Of a stretch of DNA of 50,387 nucleotides, positions 40,616-47,765 are shown in pieces (positions within the stretch are counted from its first letter, which is position 1; each line of letters begins with the position of its first letter). The translations under genes were made by a program, and so were the position numbers. Source of the DNA: a virus; the IMG/VR virus record IMGVR_UViG_3300020125_000120, positions 1 through 50,387 of that record; one strand, written 5' to 3'. The notes beneath the pieces are model-generated. The model had not been told where the DNA came from. It worked only from the letters and a program-made list of their open reading frames with translations, and searched no databases.

Positions 40616-41345
40616 AATGGCTATTTTGGCCATCGTATTATTTGGGTTGACAGCATGTTATTACCAGGTAGTACCTAATTTTAACAGCTTACAAAAACAA
40701 GTTGATCCATCAACAGTAACAATTCATTTGACAGTTGAAGTACCAGACGATCCTATACCATTTAGGATAAAAATTCAACAACATACAGAAGGAATTAATT
40801 TATATAATACTGGTGTTGGTAATGGTACTGGGTCTGGATATTTTGTCAGTAGCAATGGATATATTATGACCAATTATCATGTTGTAAATGCTGAAGGATT
40901 AAAAGTATTATCACTTACTGTTAAACTCAATGATGGCAAGGAATACAATGCTATTGTAGTTGCTGTAGACGTAGATAATGATTTGGCATTAATACGAATA
41001 TCTGGTAAAAATTATCCACATGTGAAATTTGGTAATTCAGATAATGTTAGTCCAGGTGATTGGGTTATGGCTATAGGTGCACCATTTAATTTTGAAAATA
41101 GTGTAACCGAAGGTATTGTATCTAAAGTAAATGTTAAACTACCAGACGGAAATGTTAAATTTATACAAAGTAATTGTACTATTAATCCAGGTAATTCTGG
41201 TGGAGCATTATTTAATATGAATGGTGAAGTTATAGGAATGAATGCAAGAATATATTCACGTAGCGGTGGATTTGAAGGTATATCATTTTCAATACCAAGC
41301 AATACTATTAAGGATTTCATTAAAAAATCAAAAGTAAAATTTTAA
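40596..41345 (+). CDS. HtrA/DegP-like trypsin-fold lipoprotein protease
   Basis: 249 aa from ATG 40596 (GGA seven bases ahead; a TTG at 40584 is also in frame). The N-terminus is a lipoprotein signal with lipobox LTAC, so the protein should be lipid-anchored and act in the periplasm. Trypsin-like domain: catalytic His95 (MTNYHVVNA), Asp129 (VDNDLALIRI) and Ser201 (INPGNSGGALF), as in HtrA. No PDZ domain follows. Envelope proteases are unusual in phage genomes; possible roles are quality control during lysis-protein export, cleavage of a surface receptor, or superinfection exclusion. All are inference. Confidence 0.88.
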   Translation: MRTWFGKMAILAIVLFGLTACYYQVVPNFNSLQKQVDPSTVTIHLTVEVPDDPIPFRIKIQQHTEGINLYNTGVGNGTGSGYFVSSNGYIMTNYHVVNAEGLKVLSLTVKLNDGKEYNAIVVAVDVDNDLALIRISGKNYPHVKFGNSDNVSPGDWVMAIGAPFNFENSVTEGIVSKVNVKLPDGNVKFIQSNCTINPGNSGGALFNMNGEVIGMNARIYSRSGGFEGISFSIPSNTIKDFIKKSKVKF

Positions 41346-41485
41346 ATAGGAGGGCAAGATATTTTAGCAAAATATAATGCTCGCCTAGAAGTCGGATAGG
41401 GTTCGACCCGGAGGATTGAAAGATCGATGGAGTCTAAGGCTTGAGCTGACATTTTAAATCAATAAATTACCCGCTTCGGCGGGTT
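41346..41485 (+). ncRNA. Structured RNA or 3' leader with switchable stems
   Basis: Non-coding. AGGAGGGC (41348-41355) can pair with GCTCGCCT (41379-41386) around a perfect 7-bp hairpin ATATTTT-AGC-AAAATAT (41359-41375). The same GCTCGCC can instead pair with GGC-TT-GAGC (41438-41446). The GGG-TTCGA-CCC hairpin is at 41399-41409. The region ends in a terminator. Mutually exclusive stems before a terminator suggest a regulatory RNA; it is not a recognised class. Confidence 0.5.
41469..41484 (+). terminator. Terminator with UUCG tetraloop
   Basis: ACCCGC-TTCG-GCGGGT is a perfect 6-bp stem closed by the very stable C(UUCG)G tetraloop, followed by TTATGATTATAT. The T-run is short, but the hairpin is strong and lies between the protease gene and the next operon. 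Confidence 0.75.
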
Positions 41486-41724
41486 TATGATTATATATAA
41501 AGTACACTCATTATGTAGGGTGTGGTAGTTACTAGGGCATACTAGCTTATAGTTACAATTCTACCCATAGCTAACTCTATATTATCAGCTAAGAGCGCAA
41601 TGACGGGTGTACGCCATATATAATTATGGGTGTTAAACTATTGTCTCTTGGTGGTTTTTAAATTTGAATAACTGCTGGAAAGCCAAGATTTGACGCTTGG
41701 AGGCATCTTTATAGGAGTATTATC
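41486..41724 (+). other. Non-coding stretch before small-gene operon
   Basis: No gene seen. It contains a CTAG-GGCATA-CTAG hairpin around 41536-41551 and CCAAG/CTTGG (41683-41700) ending close to the RBS ATAGGAG of the gene at 41725. Some local structure is likely; no promoter of consensus quality was found, so the operon may be read from upstream. Confidence 0.4.
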
Positions 41725-41814
41725 ATGTTAATATTATTTATATTATTCACAATATTTGCATGTTTATCAGCATTATTTGCTATGCATATTACTAACAAAT
41801 TTATAAGTTGGTAG
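41725..41814 (+). CDS. Membrane micropeptide, 29 aa
   Basis: RBS ATAGGAG. MLILFILFTIFACLSALFAM is a single hydrophobic helix, followed by HITNKFISW. Function unknown. Confidence 0.5.
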   Translation: MLILFILFTIFACLSALFAMHITNKFISW

Positions 41815-41823
41815 GAGATTATT

Positions 41824-42015
41824 ATGAAAAAATTTACTATTGTGTATGGATTTAGAGATCAAAAAATTCATGCAAGAAAAGTTATATCTGCGCATAATCT
41901 TAATTCTGCAAAAGATATATGTAATGAAGATTATCCATTTTATGATATAATCAGTATATATGATGATAAAAGTAAATTATTGGCAAATTTTTCAAATGAA
42001 ACATGGACATCATGA
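41824..42015 (+). CDS. Hypothetical protein, 63 aa
   Basis: RBS TAGGAG. Begins MKKFTIVYGFRDQKIHARKV, then a helix (SAHNLNSAKDICNEDY) and a strand (YDIISIYDDKSKLL): a compact alpha/beta fold. Not recognised. Confidence 0.6.
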   Translation: MKKFTIVYGFRDQKIHARKVISAHNLNSAKDICNEDYPFYDIISIYDDKSKLLANFSNETWTS

Positions 42016-42134
42016 TAGCTTTATACTTGGGAATATTAGAAATAATAAGATGGTATTATAATCATGAAAATACTGCAAAAATATTAAATTATTTTTATAA
42101 GATATTTAAATTTATCTTTGGAGTTATAGAATGA
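42012..42134 (+). CDS. Hypothetical protein, 40 aa
   Basis: ATGA overlap with the previous gene and ATG overlap with the next. Begins MIALYLGILEIIRWYYNHEN and ends in an aromatic hydrophobic stretch (YFYKIFKFIFGVIE), possibly membrane-associated. Confidence 0.5.
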   Translation: MIALYLGILEIIRWYYNHENTAKILNYFYKIFKFIFGVIE

Positions 42135-42382
42135 GACAATTATTTGGAAAAGAGGCTATGATTATTAAATCAGAGCTAAGTAAAATAGGATTTAAACAAA
42201 AAGAAACAGATACTTTTAGACATAAAACAGGTGTCTCTGTAAGATTATTACGTAATAAGTTTATTCTTTCTGCAAGAAGTAATGTTTTTGAGATTAAATA
42301 TAATGAAAATAAAACAATTAATAATACTTTGGAGGCTATAAATGGTATTGTAAAATTATACAATGCTAAAAAGCCGTGGTGA
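42131..42382 (+). CDS. Hypothetical protein, 83 aa (paralogue of 43595-43828)
   Basis: MRQLFGKEAMIIKSELSKIG, then a beta region (VSVRLLRNKFILSARS) and a helix ending NGIVKLYNAKKPW. The order of features matches the 77-aa protein at 43595-43828 (YRKESLIIVAELVERGF at the start, KVLALVDGYLAWNK at the end), so both look like diverged copies. Function unknown. Confidence 0.62.
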   Translation: MRQLFGKEAMIIKSELSKIGFKQKETDTFRHKTGVSVRLLRNKFILSARSNVFEIKYNENKTINNTLEAINGIVKLYNAKKPW

Positions 42383-42387
42383 ATATC

Positions 42388-42498
42388 ATGAAAATAATAG
42401 ATGAATTATTGGTAGCAAGTGCTGTCATAATTAGTACAGTGTTGATTATAGTTGGAAGTATAGGCATTGTTTGTGTGTTATTAGGATTTATATCATGA
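42388..42498 (+). CDS. Membrane micropeptide, 36 aa
   Basis: Begins MKIIDELLVASAVIISTVLI and continues hydrophobic (IVGSIGIVCVLLGFIS); one long or two short helices. ATGA overlap with the next gene. Function unknown. Confidence 0.5.
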   Translation: MKIIDELLVASAVIISTVLIIVGSIGIVCVLLGFIS

Positions 42499-42677
42499 AA
42501 ATACATAATCTAGTTACTGACGAACTTGATGAAACGCCAGAAATAGAGATGCTTGATATAGATATGTTAAATTCTATAATAAAACAATATAATTCTTTGG
42601 CATCTTGTATGGAATTACATGGACGAATATACATATTTGTAGCAAATAAATTAAAATATATGGTGGAGTATATATAA
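42495..42677 (+). CDS. Hypothetical protein, 60 aa
   Basis: Start ATG 42495 overlaps the preceding stop; an in-frame GTG at 42471 is less likely. Begins MKIHNLVTDELDETPEIEML. Its TAA overlaps the o-spanin ATG. Not recognised. Confidence 0.58.
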   Translation: MKIHNLVTDELDETPEIEMLDIDMLNSIIKQYNSLASCMELHGRIYIFVANKLKYMVEYI

Positions 42678-42838
42678 TGAAAATATTATCAATAGTAGTA
42701 ACAGGCTTAGTAGTTGCTTCTTGTGCATTATTTAGTAAACAACCAGTAGCAATACAATGCCCAAAAATACAGTTACCTCCGGCAGAGTTGATGACCCCTC
42801 CAAAACCTATAAGCCTTCCGAAGTTGACTCCGCAATAA
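42677..42838 (+). CDS. o-spanin (Rz1-like proline-rich lipoprotein)
   Basis: 53 aa. Signal MKILSIVVTGLVVASC with a lipobox-type VASC (Cys16), then a short proline-rich mature part (QLPPAELMTPPKPISLPKLT). This is the Rz1 type: outer-membrane anchored and predicted to bind the i-spanin. It lies in the early plus-strand arm 39 kb from its partner, not nested in or next to it as is usual. The last 46 bases are identical to part of the i-spanin gene in another frame. RBS GGTGGAG precedes it. Confidence 0.8.
   Translation: MKILSIVVTGLVVASCALFSKQPVAIQCPKIQLPPAELMTPPKPISLPKLTPQ
42792..42837 (+). repeat. 46-bp inverted repeat shared with i-spanin gene
   Basis: Identical to the minus strand of 3499-3544. 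It covers the codons for TPPKPISLPKLTPQ plus most of the stop. The copies are inverted, so recombination between them would invert a 39-kb segment. Confidence 0.95.
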
Positions 42839-42853
42839 TTTAGGAGATATATT

Positions 42854-43057
42854 ATGGACAATAAATATAAAAATCTTTATGAAATGGCTCAACATTTAGT
42901 TGATAATCATGTTATTACAAAAGAAGAAAAGTGTAATTTGCAAATATCAGATTATATGAGTATTAAATCATTATATGATAAGTTATCTATTGGCTTATAT
43001 TCAATATCTCATTGGGATAATAAAAAATTTGATCATATATACAATAAAATAAACTAG
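42854..43057 (+). CDS. Hypothetical protein, 67 aa
   Basis: RBS TTAGGAG. Begins MDNKYKNLYEMAQHLVDNHV and is helical with EKCNLQISDYMSIKSLYDKL. Not recognised. Confidence 0.6.
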   Translation: MDNKYKNLYEMAQHLVDNHVITKEEKCNLQISDYMSIKSLYDKLSIGLYSISHWDNKKFDHIYNKIN

Positions 43058-43066
43058 GAGATTATT

Positions 43067-43402
43067 ATGGATTATAATAATGGTGATTATATAAAACTTA
43101 ATAATGGTCTTATAGGTATATTTTATATATCTCATGTTAAAGATTTATATTTAATTAAACATAAATATGGACAATCTGTGGTATCATTAGATATGATAGA
43201 ATGTAAAGTTAATCCGCATGATTATTTGATTGAAATGAAAAAATGTAAATCATGTGAATCATATAGTGATATAGCATATTTTTATAAGTTTGAAAATGAA
43301 GAAATGTGTAAAACATGTTATGATATATGTGTTGACGAACATATTAATGATCAAGATAATGTAAAAACACAAAAAAATTTATATAATTGGGGGAAAATAT
43401 AA
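43067..43402 (+). CDS. Zinc-ribbon protein, 111 aa
   Basis: An N-terminal beta domain with DYIKLNNGLIGIFYISHVKD is followed by a four-Cys ribbon: CKSC near residue 61 and CKTC near 83, with CVDEH after it. The C-terminal tail is polar. It may bind zinc and nucleic acid. Its TAA overlaps the next ATG. Confidence 0.65.
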   Translation: MDYNNGDYIKLNNGLIGIFYISHVKDLYLIKHKYGQSVVSLDMIECKVNPHDYLIEMKKCKSCESYSDIAYFYKFENEEMCKTCYDICVDEHINDQDNVKTQKNLYNWGKI

Positions 43403-43593
43403 TGGATTTAATATCAATGACATTTTTAATAATGATGAACTTATCTGTTTATGATACAACACACACATTTGTATGTGATGATAACGATAAATCATGTCAA
43501 GAATCTAATAGCAAGAAAACTAATTTTGTTTGTGGTGATCATAATCATCCATGCGATGAAAATAGTAAAAACAATGAAAGTAAGGAAAAATAA
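43402..43593 (+). CDS. Putative secreted protein with two Cys repeats
   Basis: 63 aa from ATG 43402. A hydrophobic N-terminus (MDLISMTFLIMMNLSVYD) could be a signal peptide. Two similar motifs follow: FVCDDNDKSCQESN and FVCGDHNHPCDENS, each with Cys-6-Cys spacing and acidic residues, separated by a short Lys-rich link. Disulfides or metal binding are possible. Function unknown. Confidence 0.55.
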   Translation: MDLISMTFLIMMNLSVYDTTHTFVCDDNDKSCQESNSKKTNFVCGDHNHPCDENSKNNESKEK

Positions 43594-43594
43594 A

Positions 43595-43828
43595 ATGTAT
43601 AATCAATATAGAAAAGAATCACTTATTATAGTTGCCGAATTAGTAGAAAGAGGATTTTTATTACAAAATAATAATTTTTTAAAGAAAAATAATTTAACAG
43701 TTTGGGTTGGAAGATATAACGTTTCATTGTATGATAAAAATAATTTACATTGGATAAATTATAGAAAACATCAATCTATTAATAAAGTGCTTGCTTTGGT
43801 TGATGGATATTTAGCGTGGAATAAATGA
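43595..43828 (+). CDS. Hypothetical protein, 77 aa (paralogue of 42131-42382)
   Basis: Start ATG 43595, one base beyond the previous stop and behind AAGGAA. MYNQYRKESLIIVAELVERG, then a beta stretch (LTVWVGRYNVSLYD) and the helix SINKVLALVDGYLAWNK. Same layout as the protein at 42131. Function unknown. Confidence 0.62.
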   Translation: MYNQYRKESLIIVAELVERGFLLQNNNFLKKNNLTVWVGRYNVSLYDKNNLHWINYRKHQSINKVLALVDGYLAWNK

Positions 43829-44436
43829 AATTATTAAACTTAACGCAAGGAACAAACGAATGGCGTGAATATCGTAGACATGCAGTCACCGCAACTGATT
43901 TTGCAACTATAGCAGCAAATGCAGGATTATGTGATAACATATATAATACATCTATAGATAAATTAATAGATGATAAATTATCTGGCAAAGTTGTCCCGGA
44001 CAATCCTTATTTTAAACTTGGTCGTGACAATGAAGAAATGTTGTTATCTAAATATAATGGTATAAATGTTATACCAAGTGAAGTAGCATGCTACGAGTAT
44101 ATAGATAATTTTGGTGATATATGGTTACGCCCTGACATTATGGCTTCTTTCGATGGTCGTGATGATGTATTACAATCTATTATTGAAATTAAGTCTAGTA
44201 CTAAAGATAAATCAAGAATACAAGAACAGTTAGATTATTATAGGTTTCAAGTATATCATCAAATGATTATAGCTGGATATACAAATGGATCATTAATAAT
44301 AGGACATTTTACAAAACAATTTAAATTTACAGATTATACAGAAATTCCTATATATTTAGACATTGAATATAATAAATGGTTAGATTTATGTAATAATTTT
44401 TTGGAGCAATTAAATGAAAGAAAGAAAGGGATATAA
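43825..44436 (+). CDS. YqaJ-like viral recombinase exonuclease
   Basis: 203 aa of the lambda-exonuclease/YqaJ family (PD-(D/E)XK). Landmarks are LTQGTNEWREYRRHAVTATD, LGRDNEEMLL, the catalytic DIMASFDGRDD with IIEIKSST, and YYRFQVYHQMIIAG. It resects double-strand ends to give 3' tails on which the ERF protein (46013-46693) can anneal. It overlaps the genes on both sides. Confidence 0.9.
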   Translation: MKLLNLTQGTNEWREYRRHAVTATDFATIAANAGLCDNIYNTSIDKLIDDKLSGKVVPDNPYFKLGRDNEEMLLSKYNGINVIPSEVACYEYIDNFGDIWLRPDIMASFDGRDDVLQSIIEIKSSTKDKSRIQEQLDYYRFQVYHQMIIAGYTNGSLIIGHFTKQFKFTDYTEIPIYLDIEYNKWLDLCNNFLEQLNERKKGI

Positions 44437-44695
44437 ACCCGGAGAATTAGTGAATCATGTTAAAACAAAACATGAATATGAAATAATAAAATGGTATAGT
44501 AAAGGTGTGTATCTAGTTAAAGGTAAAACAGGAAATAATTTTCTTGTACGTGCTGATAATTTTGTAAGATATAACAAATACAATAAAGTACATAGTAATA
44601 AATTATTGAATTTTGGTTTTTATTTTACATCTTTGGGTATCCCCTTGTTTATGTCTTTATATGTAGGATTATTACATTATGCATTATATTACTAA
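44414..44695 (+). CDS. Membrane protein with SH3-like N-terminus, 93 aa
   Basis: The first half (YKPGELVNHVKTKHEYEIIK, WYSKGVYLVKGKTG) looks like a small beta domain. The end is one hydrophobic helix (FYFTSLGIPLFMSLYVGLLH). Overlaps both neighbours. Not recognised. Confidence 0.58.
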   Translation: MKERKGYKPGELVNHVKTKHEYEIIKWYSKGVYLVKGKTGNNFLVRADNFVRYNKYNKVHSNKLLNFGFYFTSLGIPLFMSLYVGLLHYALYY

Positions 44696-44879
44696 AATTA
44701 AACAAATATTATCATGTAAAGATAATAATGGGTGGGATAAATTAGGGAATAAAATACCATACAAAACTAATAAATATGATGATTTATATGTACTATTGGG
44801 TATGATAGTGCCTTGTTTGGTATTTATATTGTTGTCAACATTAATAATGTGGTTTTCTACTACTAATATGGGGATGTAA
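44679..44879 (+). CDS. Single-span membrane protein, 66 aa
   Basis: A polar first half (CKDNNGWDKLGNKIPYKTNK) and a C-terminal membrane helix (LYVLLGMIVPCLVFILLSTL). Function unknown. Confidence 0.55.
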   Translation: MHYITKIKQILSCKDNNGWDKLGNKIPYKTNKYDDLYVLLGMIVPCLVFILLSTLIMWFSTTNMGM

Positions 44880-44881
44880 AA

Positions 44882-45409
44882 ATGGAATATAAAAAAGGTG
44901 ATAAAGTAAACTATAAAGGCAGAGTATGTGAAGTAGAATGCTGGAATCAACTAACAAATACTGTTAGTTTGGTTGATGTTAGTGAAGTTCCACATGTTTC
45001 ATTAGTAACACCAGTTGATGCTATAGAAAAATTTGTAAATACATTAAGTGATATACGAGATGGTAATGGTGGTATTGTAAATCTTGGAGAAGGCACAGTT
45101 AAAGAATTAAATGATCGAACTAACATGATATTTAAACTTACCGAACCAGTGAACCAATCAGTTGAAAAATGGCGTGAAACTGTTGGTGACCCTGTTAATC
45201 CTAATCATTATATACTTGATGGAGTTGATAGTTTTGCATTTCAAAAGGCAATTTGTAAACGTGTGCCAGGTGATCATGGACTATGTGTATTTAATGTTGT
45301 AAAATATTTAATAAGGTATAGATTTAAAAATGGCCTAGAAGATTTAAAAAAAGCATCTTGGTATTTGGAGGCACTTATTAAAATAGTAGAGGAAGAAAAT
45401 AATGTATAA
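44882..45409 (+). CDS. DUF3310 protein
   Basis: 175 aa. The C-terminal ~65 residues (DPVNPNHYILDGVDSFAFQK, VVKYLIRYRFKNGLEDLKKA) match DUF3310, found in many phages and in T7 gp1.7, where a nucleotide-kinase-linked role is known. The N-terminal part is a beta domain (KGDKVNYKGRVCEVECW). It overlaps the SSB gene by 8 bases, so a replication-linked role is likely. Confidence 0.8.
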   Translation: MEYKKGDKVNYKGRVCEVECWNQLTNTVSLVDVSEVPHVSLVTPVDAIEKFVNTLSDIRDGNGGIVNLGEGTVKELNDRTNMIFKLTEPVNQSVEKWRETVGDPVNPNHYILDGVDSFAFQKAICKRVPGDHGLCVFNVVKYLIRYRFKNGLEDLKKASWYLEALIKIVEEENNV

Positions 45410-45752
45410 ATTAACTATATCTGGGAATATAGGCAAAAGCCCAGAAGTAAAACAAACCAAAAATGGTAAACAAATGTTAGTATTTAATGTAGGAATATAT
45501 AAAGACAAAGATACTACAAACTGGGTGCAAGCTATTATTATGGGCGATAAACGTATAGAGTTCTTTAAAGATAAACTTAAAAGTGGAACCCATGTAACAG
45601 TAATTGGAGATGCATCAGTAGGTGCATATTTAAAAGATGGCGAACCAGTTGGTACACAAACTATTTTTGCTAATGATATATCATTTATTAATCGTGAACA
45701 AAAATTAACTAACAATTCTAAAGAATCCGATGATGATCCATTTAGGGGGTAA
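45402..45752 (+). CDS. ssb: Single-stranded DNA-binding protein
   Basis: 116 aa with an OB fold: KLTISGNIGKSPEVKQTKNG, FNVGIYKDKDTTNWVQAIIM and LKSGTHVTVIGDASVGAYLK match bacterial SSB. The C-terminal acidic tip DDDPFRG is a variant of the DDDIPF tail that recruits partner proteins; the two extra residues after Phe are unusual. It serves the phage replisome. Confidence 0.88.
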   Translation: MYKLTISGNIGKSPEVKQTKNGKQMLVFNVGIYKDKDTTNWVQAIIMGDKRIEFFKDKLKSGTHVTVIGDASVGAYLKDGEPVGTQTIFANDISFINREQKLTNNSKESDDDPFRG

Positions 45753-45757
45753 TTATT

Positions 45758-45910
45758 ATGATAGTCATATTATCAATTATAATTGTAGTCCAATTTATAA
45801 TAATATGTGTATGTTGGTATAATGTATATAAAAAACTATACAATAAAGATAAATACTTATATCTTCATAATTTCTTAATTGATCAATTGCATGCAAGTCA
45901 TGAGGTATAA
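45758..45910 (+). CDS. Single-span membrane protein, 50 aa
   Basis: An N-terminal helix (MIVILSIIIVVQFIIICVCW) followed by a Tyr/Lys-rich tail. RBS TTAGGGGGT upstream. Function unknown. Confidence 0.52.
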   Translation: MIVILSIIIVVQFIIICVCWYNVYKKLYNKDKYLYLHNFLIDQLHASHEV

Positions 45911-45911
45911 T

Positions 45912-46016
45912 ATGGATAATTTAGAACAAATTCTATTAAATGCAACAATATTTGATATATTGGCTGTAATAGTCGCATTAGTAGCTATAAAAATTATAGA
46001 GGAGATATATAAATGA
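45912..46016 (+). CDS. Membrane micropeptide, 34 aa
   Basis: Begins MDNLEQILLNATIFDILAVI and carries the next RBS (GAGGAG) in its last codons. ATGA overlap with the ERF gene. Function unknown. Confidence 0.5.
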   Translation: MDNLEQILLNATIFDILAVIVALVAIKIIEEIYK

Positions 46017-46693
46017 CAATTGTTAAAGACAGATCAATAATTGAAACAATCAATTTGGTACAAACAGAAATAAATAAAACTGGCTTTAGTAAAGATTTAA
46101 AAAATAAAGATCAGGGGTTTTTATACCGTGGTATTGATAATTTATATAATTTAACTGCACCTATATTTGCTAAATATGGTTTGGTAATACTGCCTAAAAC
46201 TTATGATACAAATACTATAGAAGCTGGTAAAACACAAAAAGGTAATCCTATATATCATACCAGGGTGCATATAAGGTATGAATTTAGACATATACATAAT
46301 GATCAAATGGTAGAATCTACATTCCCTGGCGAAGCATTAGATTATAGTGATAAATCAACAAATAAAGCTACTACAAGTGCATTTAAATATATGATGATAC
46401 AAACATTTAATATGCCAATTGTAGGTGTTGAAAATGATTCTGATAGTGAAACTCCGGATCAATATAAAGAAGAACAAAAGACTAATGTTGAGAAGAAGAG
46501 TAGTAATAAGCTACCAACCAAACAACCTACTTTTGATGAAATCATAGAATTATATAAACAATATAAGTCATCATTACCAAATAATTGGGTAGATGCAACT
46601 GAAAAACACATCGAAAATAAAGACATGAAAAAGTTACAACAAGTATATACTGCTATTAAAGAGAGGGTAGAAAGTGAAGAAAAAAACGAATGA
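46013..46693 (+). CDS. ERF-family ssDNA annealing protein
   Basis: 226 aa. The ERF core spans about residues 5-145: DQGFLYRGIDNLYNLTAPIF, then YHTRVHIRYEFRHI and STNKATTSAFKYMMIQTFNM. The C-terminal part is charged and variable. It anneals complementary strands and is expected to work with the YqaJ nuclease. Confidence 0.9.
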   Translation: MTIVKDRSIIETINLVQTEINKTGFSKDLKNKDQGFLYRGIDNLYNLTAPIFAKYGLVILPKTYDTNTIEAGKTQKGNPIYHTRVHIRYEFRHIHNDQMVESTFPGEALDYSDKSTNKATTSAFKYMMIQTFNMPIVGVENDSDSETPDQYKEEQKTNVEKKSSNKLPTKQPTFDEIIELYKQYKSSLPNNWVDATEKHIENKDMKKLQQVYTAIKERVESEEKNE

Positions 46694-46892
46694 TCAACTC
46701 TATAATGAACTAATAGATAGAATTATATTTTATACTTGCAGGGATGGTGGTATGTATGAAGATGTTATATTTCAATTTCTTATAATGAATCCATCTCTTT
46801 TATATGACTGTGATAGCATAAGTAAATATCAGGATAATAAAAATATTAAAATAAGAAAAGGTAAGGTGTATTATGACCGTGATAGCATTTAA
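46674..46892 (+). CDS. Hypothetical protein, 72 aa
   Basis: Begins MKKKTNDQLYNELIDRIIFY; helical with CRDGGMYEDVIFQFLIMNP. Overlaps ERF by 20 bases and the Ntn hydrolase by 20 bases. Not recognised. Confidence 0.58.
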   Translation: MKKKTNDQLYNELIDRIIFYTCRDGGMYEDVIFQFLIMNPSLLYDCDSISKYQDNKNIKIRKGKVYYDRDSI

Positions 46893-47415
46893 AAAAGAAG
46901 GAAATAAAATTCATGTAGCTGCTGATACACTTGTTACACAGGGTTTTGATGTAGTATCATATACTAATAAAATTATTAAACACTCCAATGATTGGGCTGT
47001 CGGATTTGCAGGTGATGCCTCTATAGGTCAAATATTTTTAACATATAGTAAATATTATATGCCAGGTGAAGATAAATCAGAAGGCGATGAACCATTATTT
47101 CATATTGTTAATTATATTAATGGCTTTGTATCATATATTAATAATTCCCCTATGTTTCCGACACAAGATCAATCTAAAGAAGATGGATATGATTTTGTAA
47201 TGTTTTACAAAGGCCATATATTTACTTATTCATCTAATGGTGAGTTAAGTGAAATAAATTACCCTTTTGCTATAGGCATAGGACAGTCATTTGCTATAGT
47301 TGCAATGAGGCTTGGACATACAGCAAAAGAAGCAGTAGAAATAGCCATAAAAAATAACATAGCATGTGGTGGTGATATAGATGAATTTACAGTAATCACT
47401 AAATCACGAAAATAA
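46873..47415 (+). CDS. HslV-like Ntn hydrolase (proteasome-fold)
   Basis: 180 aa. It starts MTVIAF, so Thr2 would be the N-terminal nucleophile after Met removal. AADTLVTQG and KIIKHSNDWAVGFAGDASIG follow the proteasome beta / HslV pattern, as does GIGQSFAIVAMRLGHTAKEA in the last third. No HslU-type ATPase is encoded, so the protein may act alone or with the host unfoldase. The encoded deformylase could also help expose the N-terminus, an inference. Confidence 0.78.
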   Translation: MTVIAFKKEGNKIHVAADTLVTQGFDVVSYTNKIIKHSNDWAVGFAGDASIGQIFLTYSKYYMPGEDKSEGDEPLFHIVNYINGFVSYINNSPMFPTQDQSKEDGYDFVMFYKGHIFTYSSNGELSEINYPFAIGIGQSFAIVAMRLGHTAKEAVEIAIKNNIACGGDIDEFTVITKSRK

Positions 47416-47435
47416 AATTGATAAGGATATAGTAT

Positions 47436-47765
47436 ATGGATAAATTAGTGTGGGATAATACCGATTGTTTGATCAATCATTATAATACTAAGATGAATAC
47501 TAAAATCAATGGTGATAAAAACTTAAGAAAAAATATCATTAATGTTTTAAAAGAATGGTCGGTTGATGATTGTTTGCTTGTAATAGATTATATCTGTTCT
47601 GATGAATGGCATATTAAAAATAATTTTGCTACATTATCAGTAATATTCCGTCCAACTAAATTTATGGAAAAATGGGAACGTGCACGATTGGCGCAACAAG
47701 ATAATATGTTAGTTGAAGACCCAAAAACAGGTATTAAATATTTTGGTGGAATGGAATTATTATGA
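47436..47765 (+). CDS. Replication-associated protein, 109 aa
   Basis: The segment LKEWSVDDCLLVIDYICSDE followed by ATLSVIFRPTKFMEKWERAR resembles the conserved C-terminal domain of phage replisome organisers, in which a short helix bundle ends in an RP(x)TxF(x)KWE-like motif. It stands alone here, just upstream of the helicase gene, fitting a helicase loader or initiator role. Confidence 0.6.
   Translation: MDKLVWDNTDCLINHYNTKMNTKINGDKNLRKNIINVLKEWSVDDCLLVIDYICSDEWHIKNNFATLSVIFRPTKFMEKWERARLAQQDNMLVEDPKTGIKYFGGMELL

Noticed and set aside
41399-41409. GGGTTCGACCC as a tRNA T-arm
   Set aside because: The loop would have only five bases with this stem, and no acceptor, D or anticodon arms fit around it.
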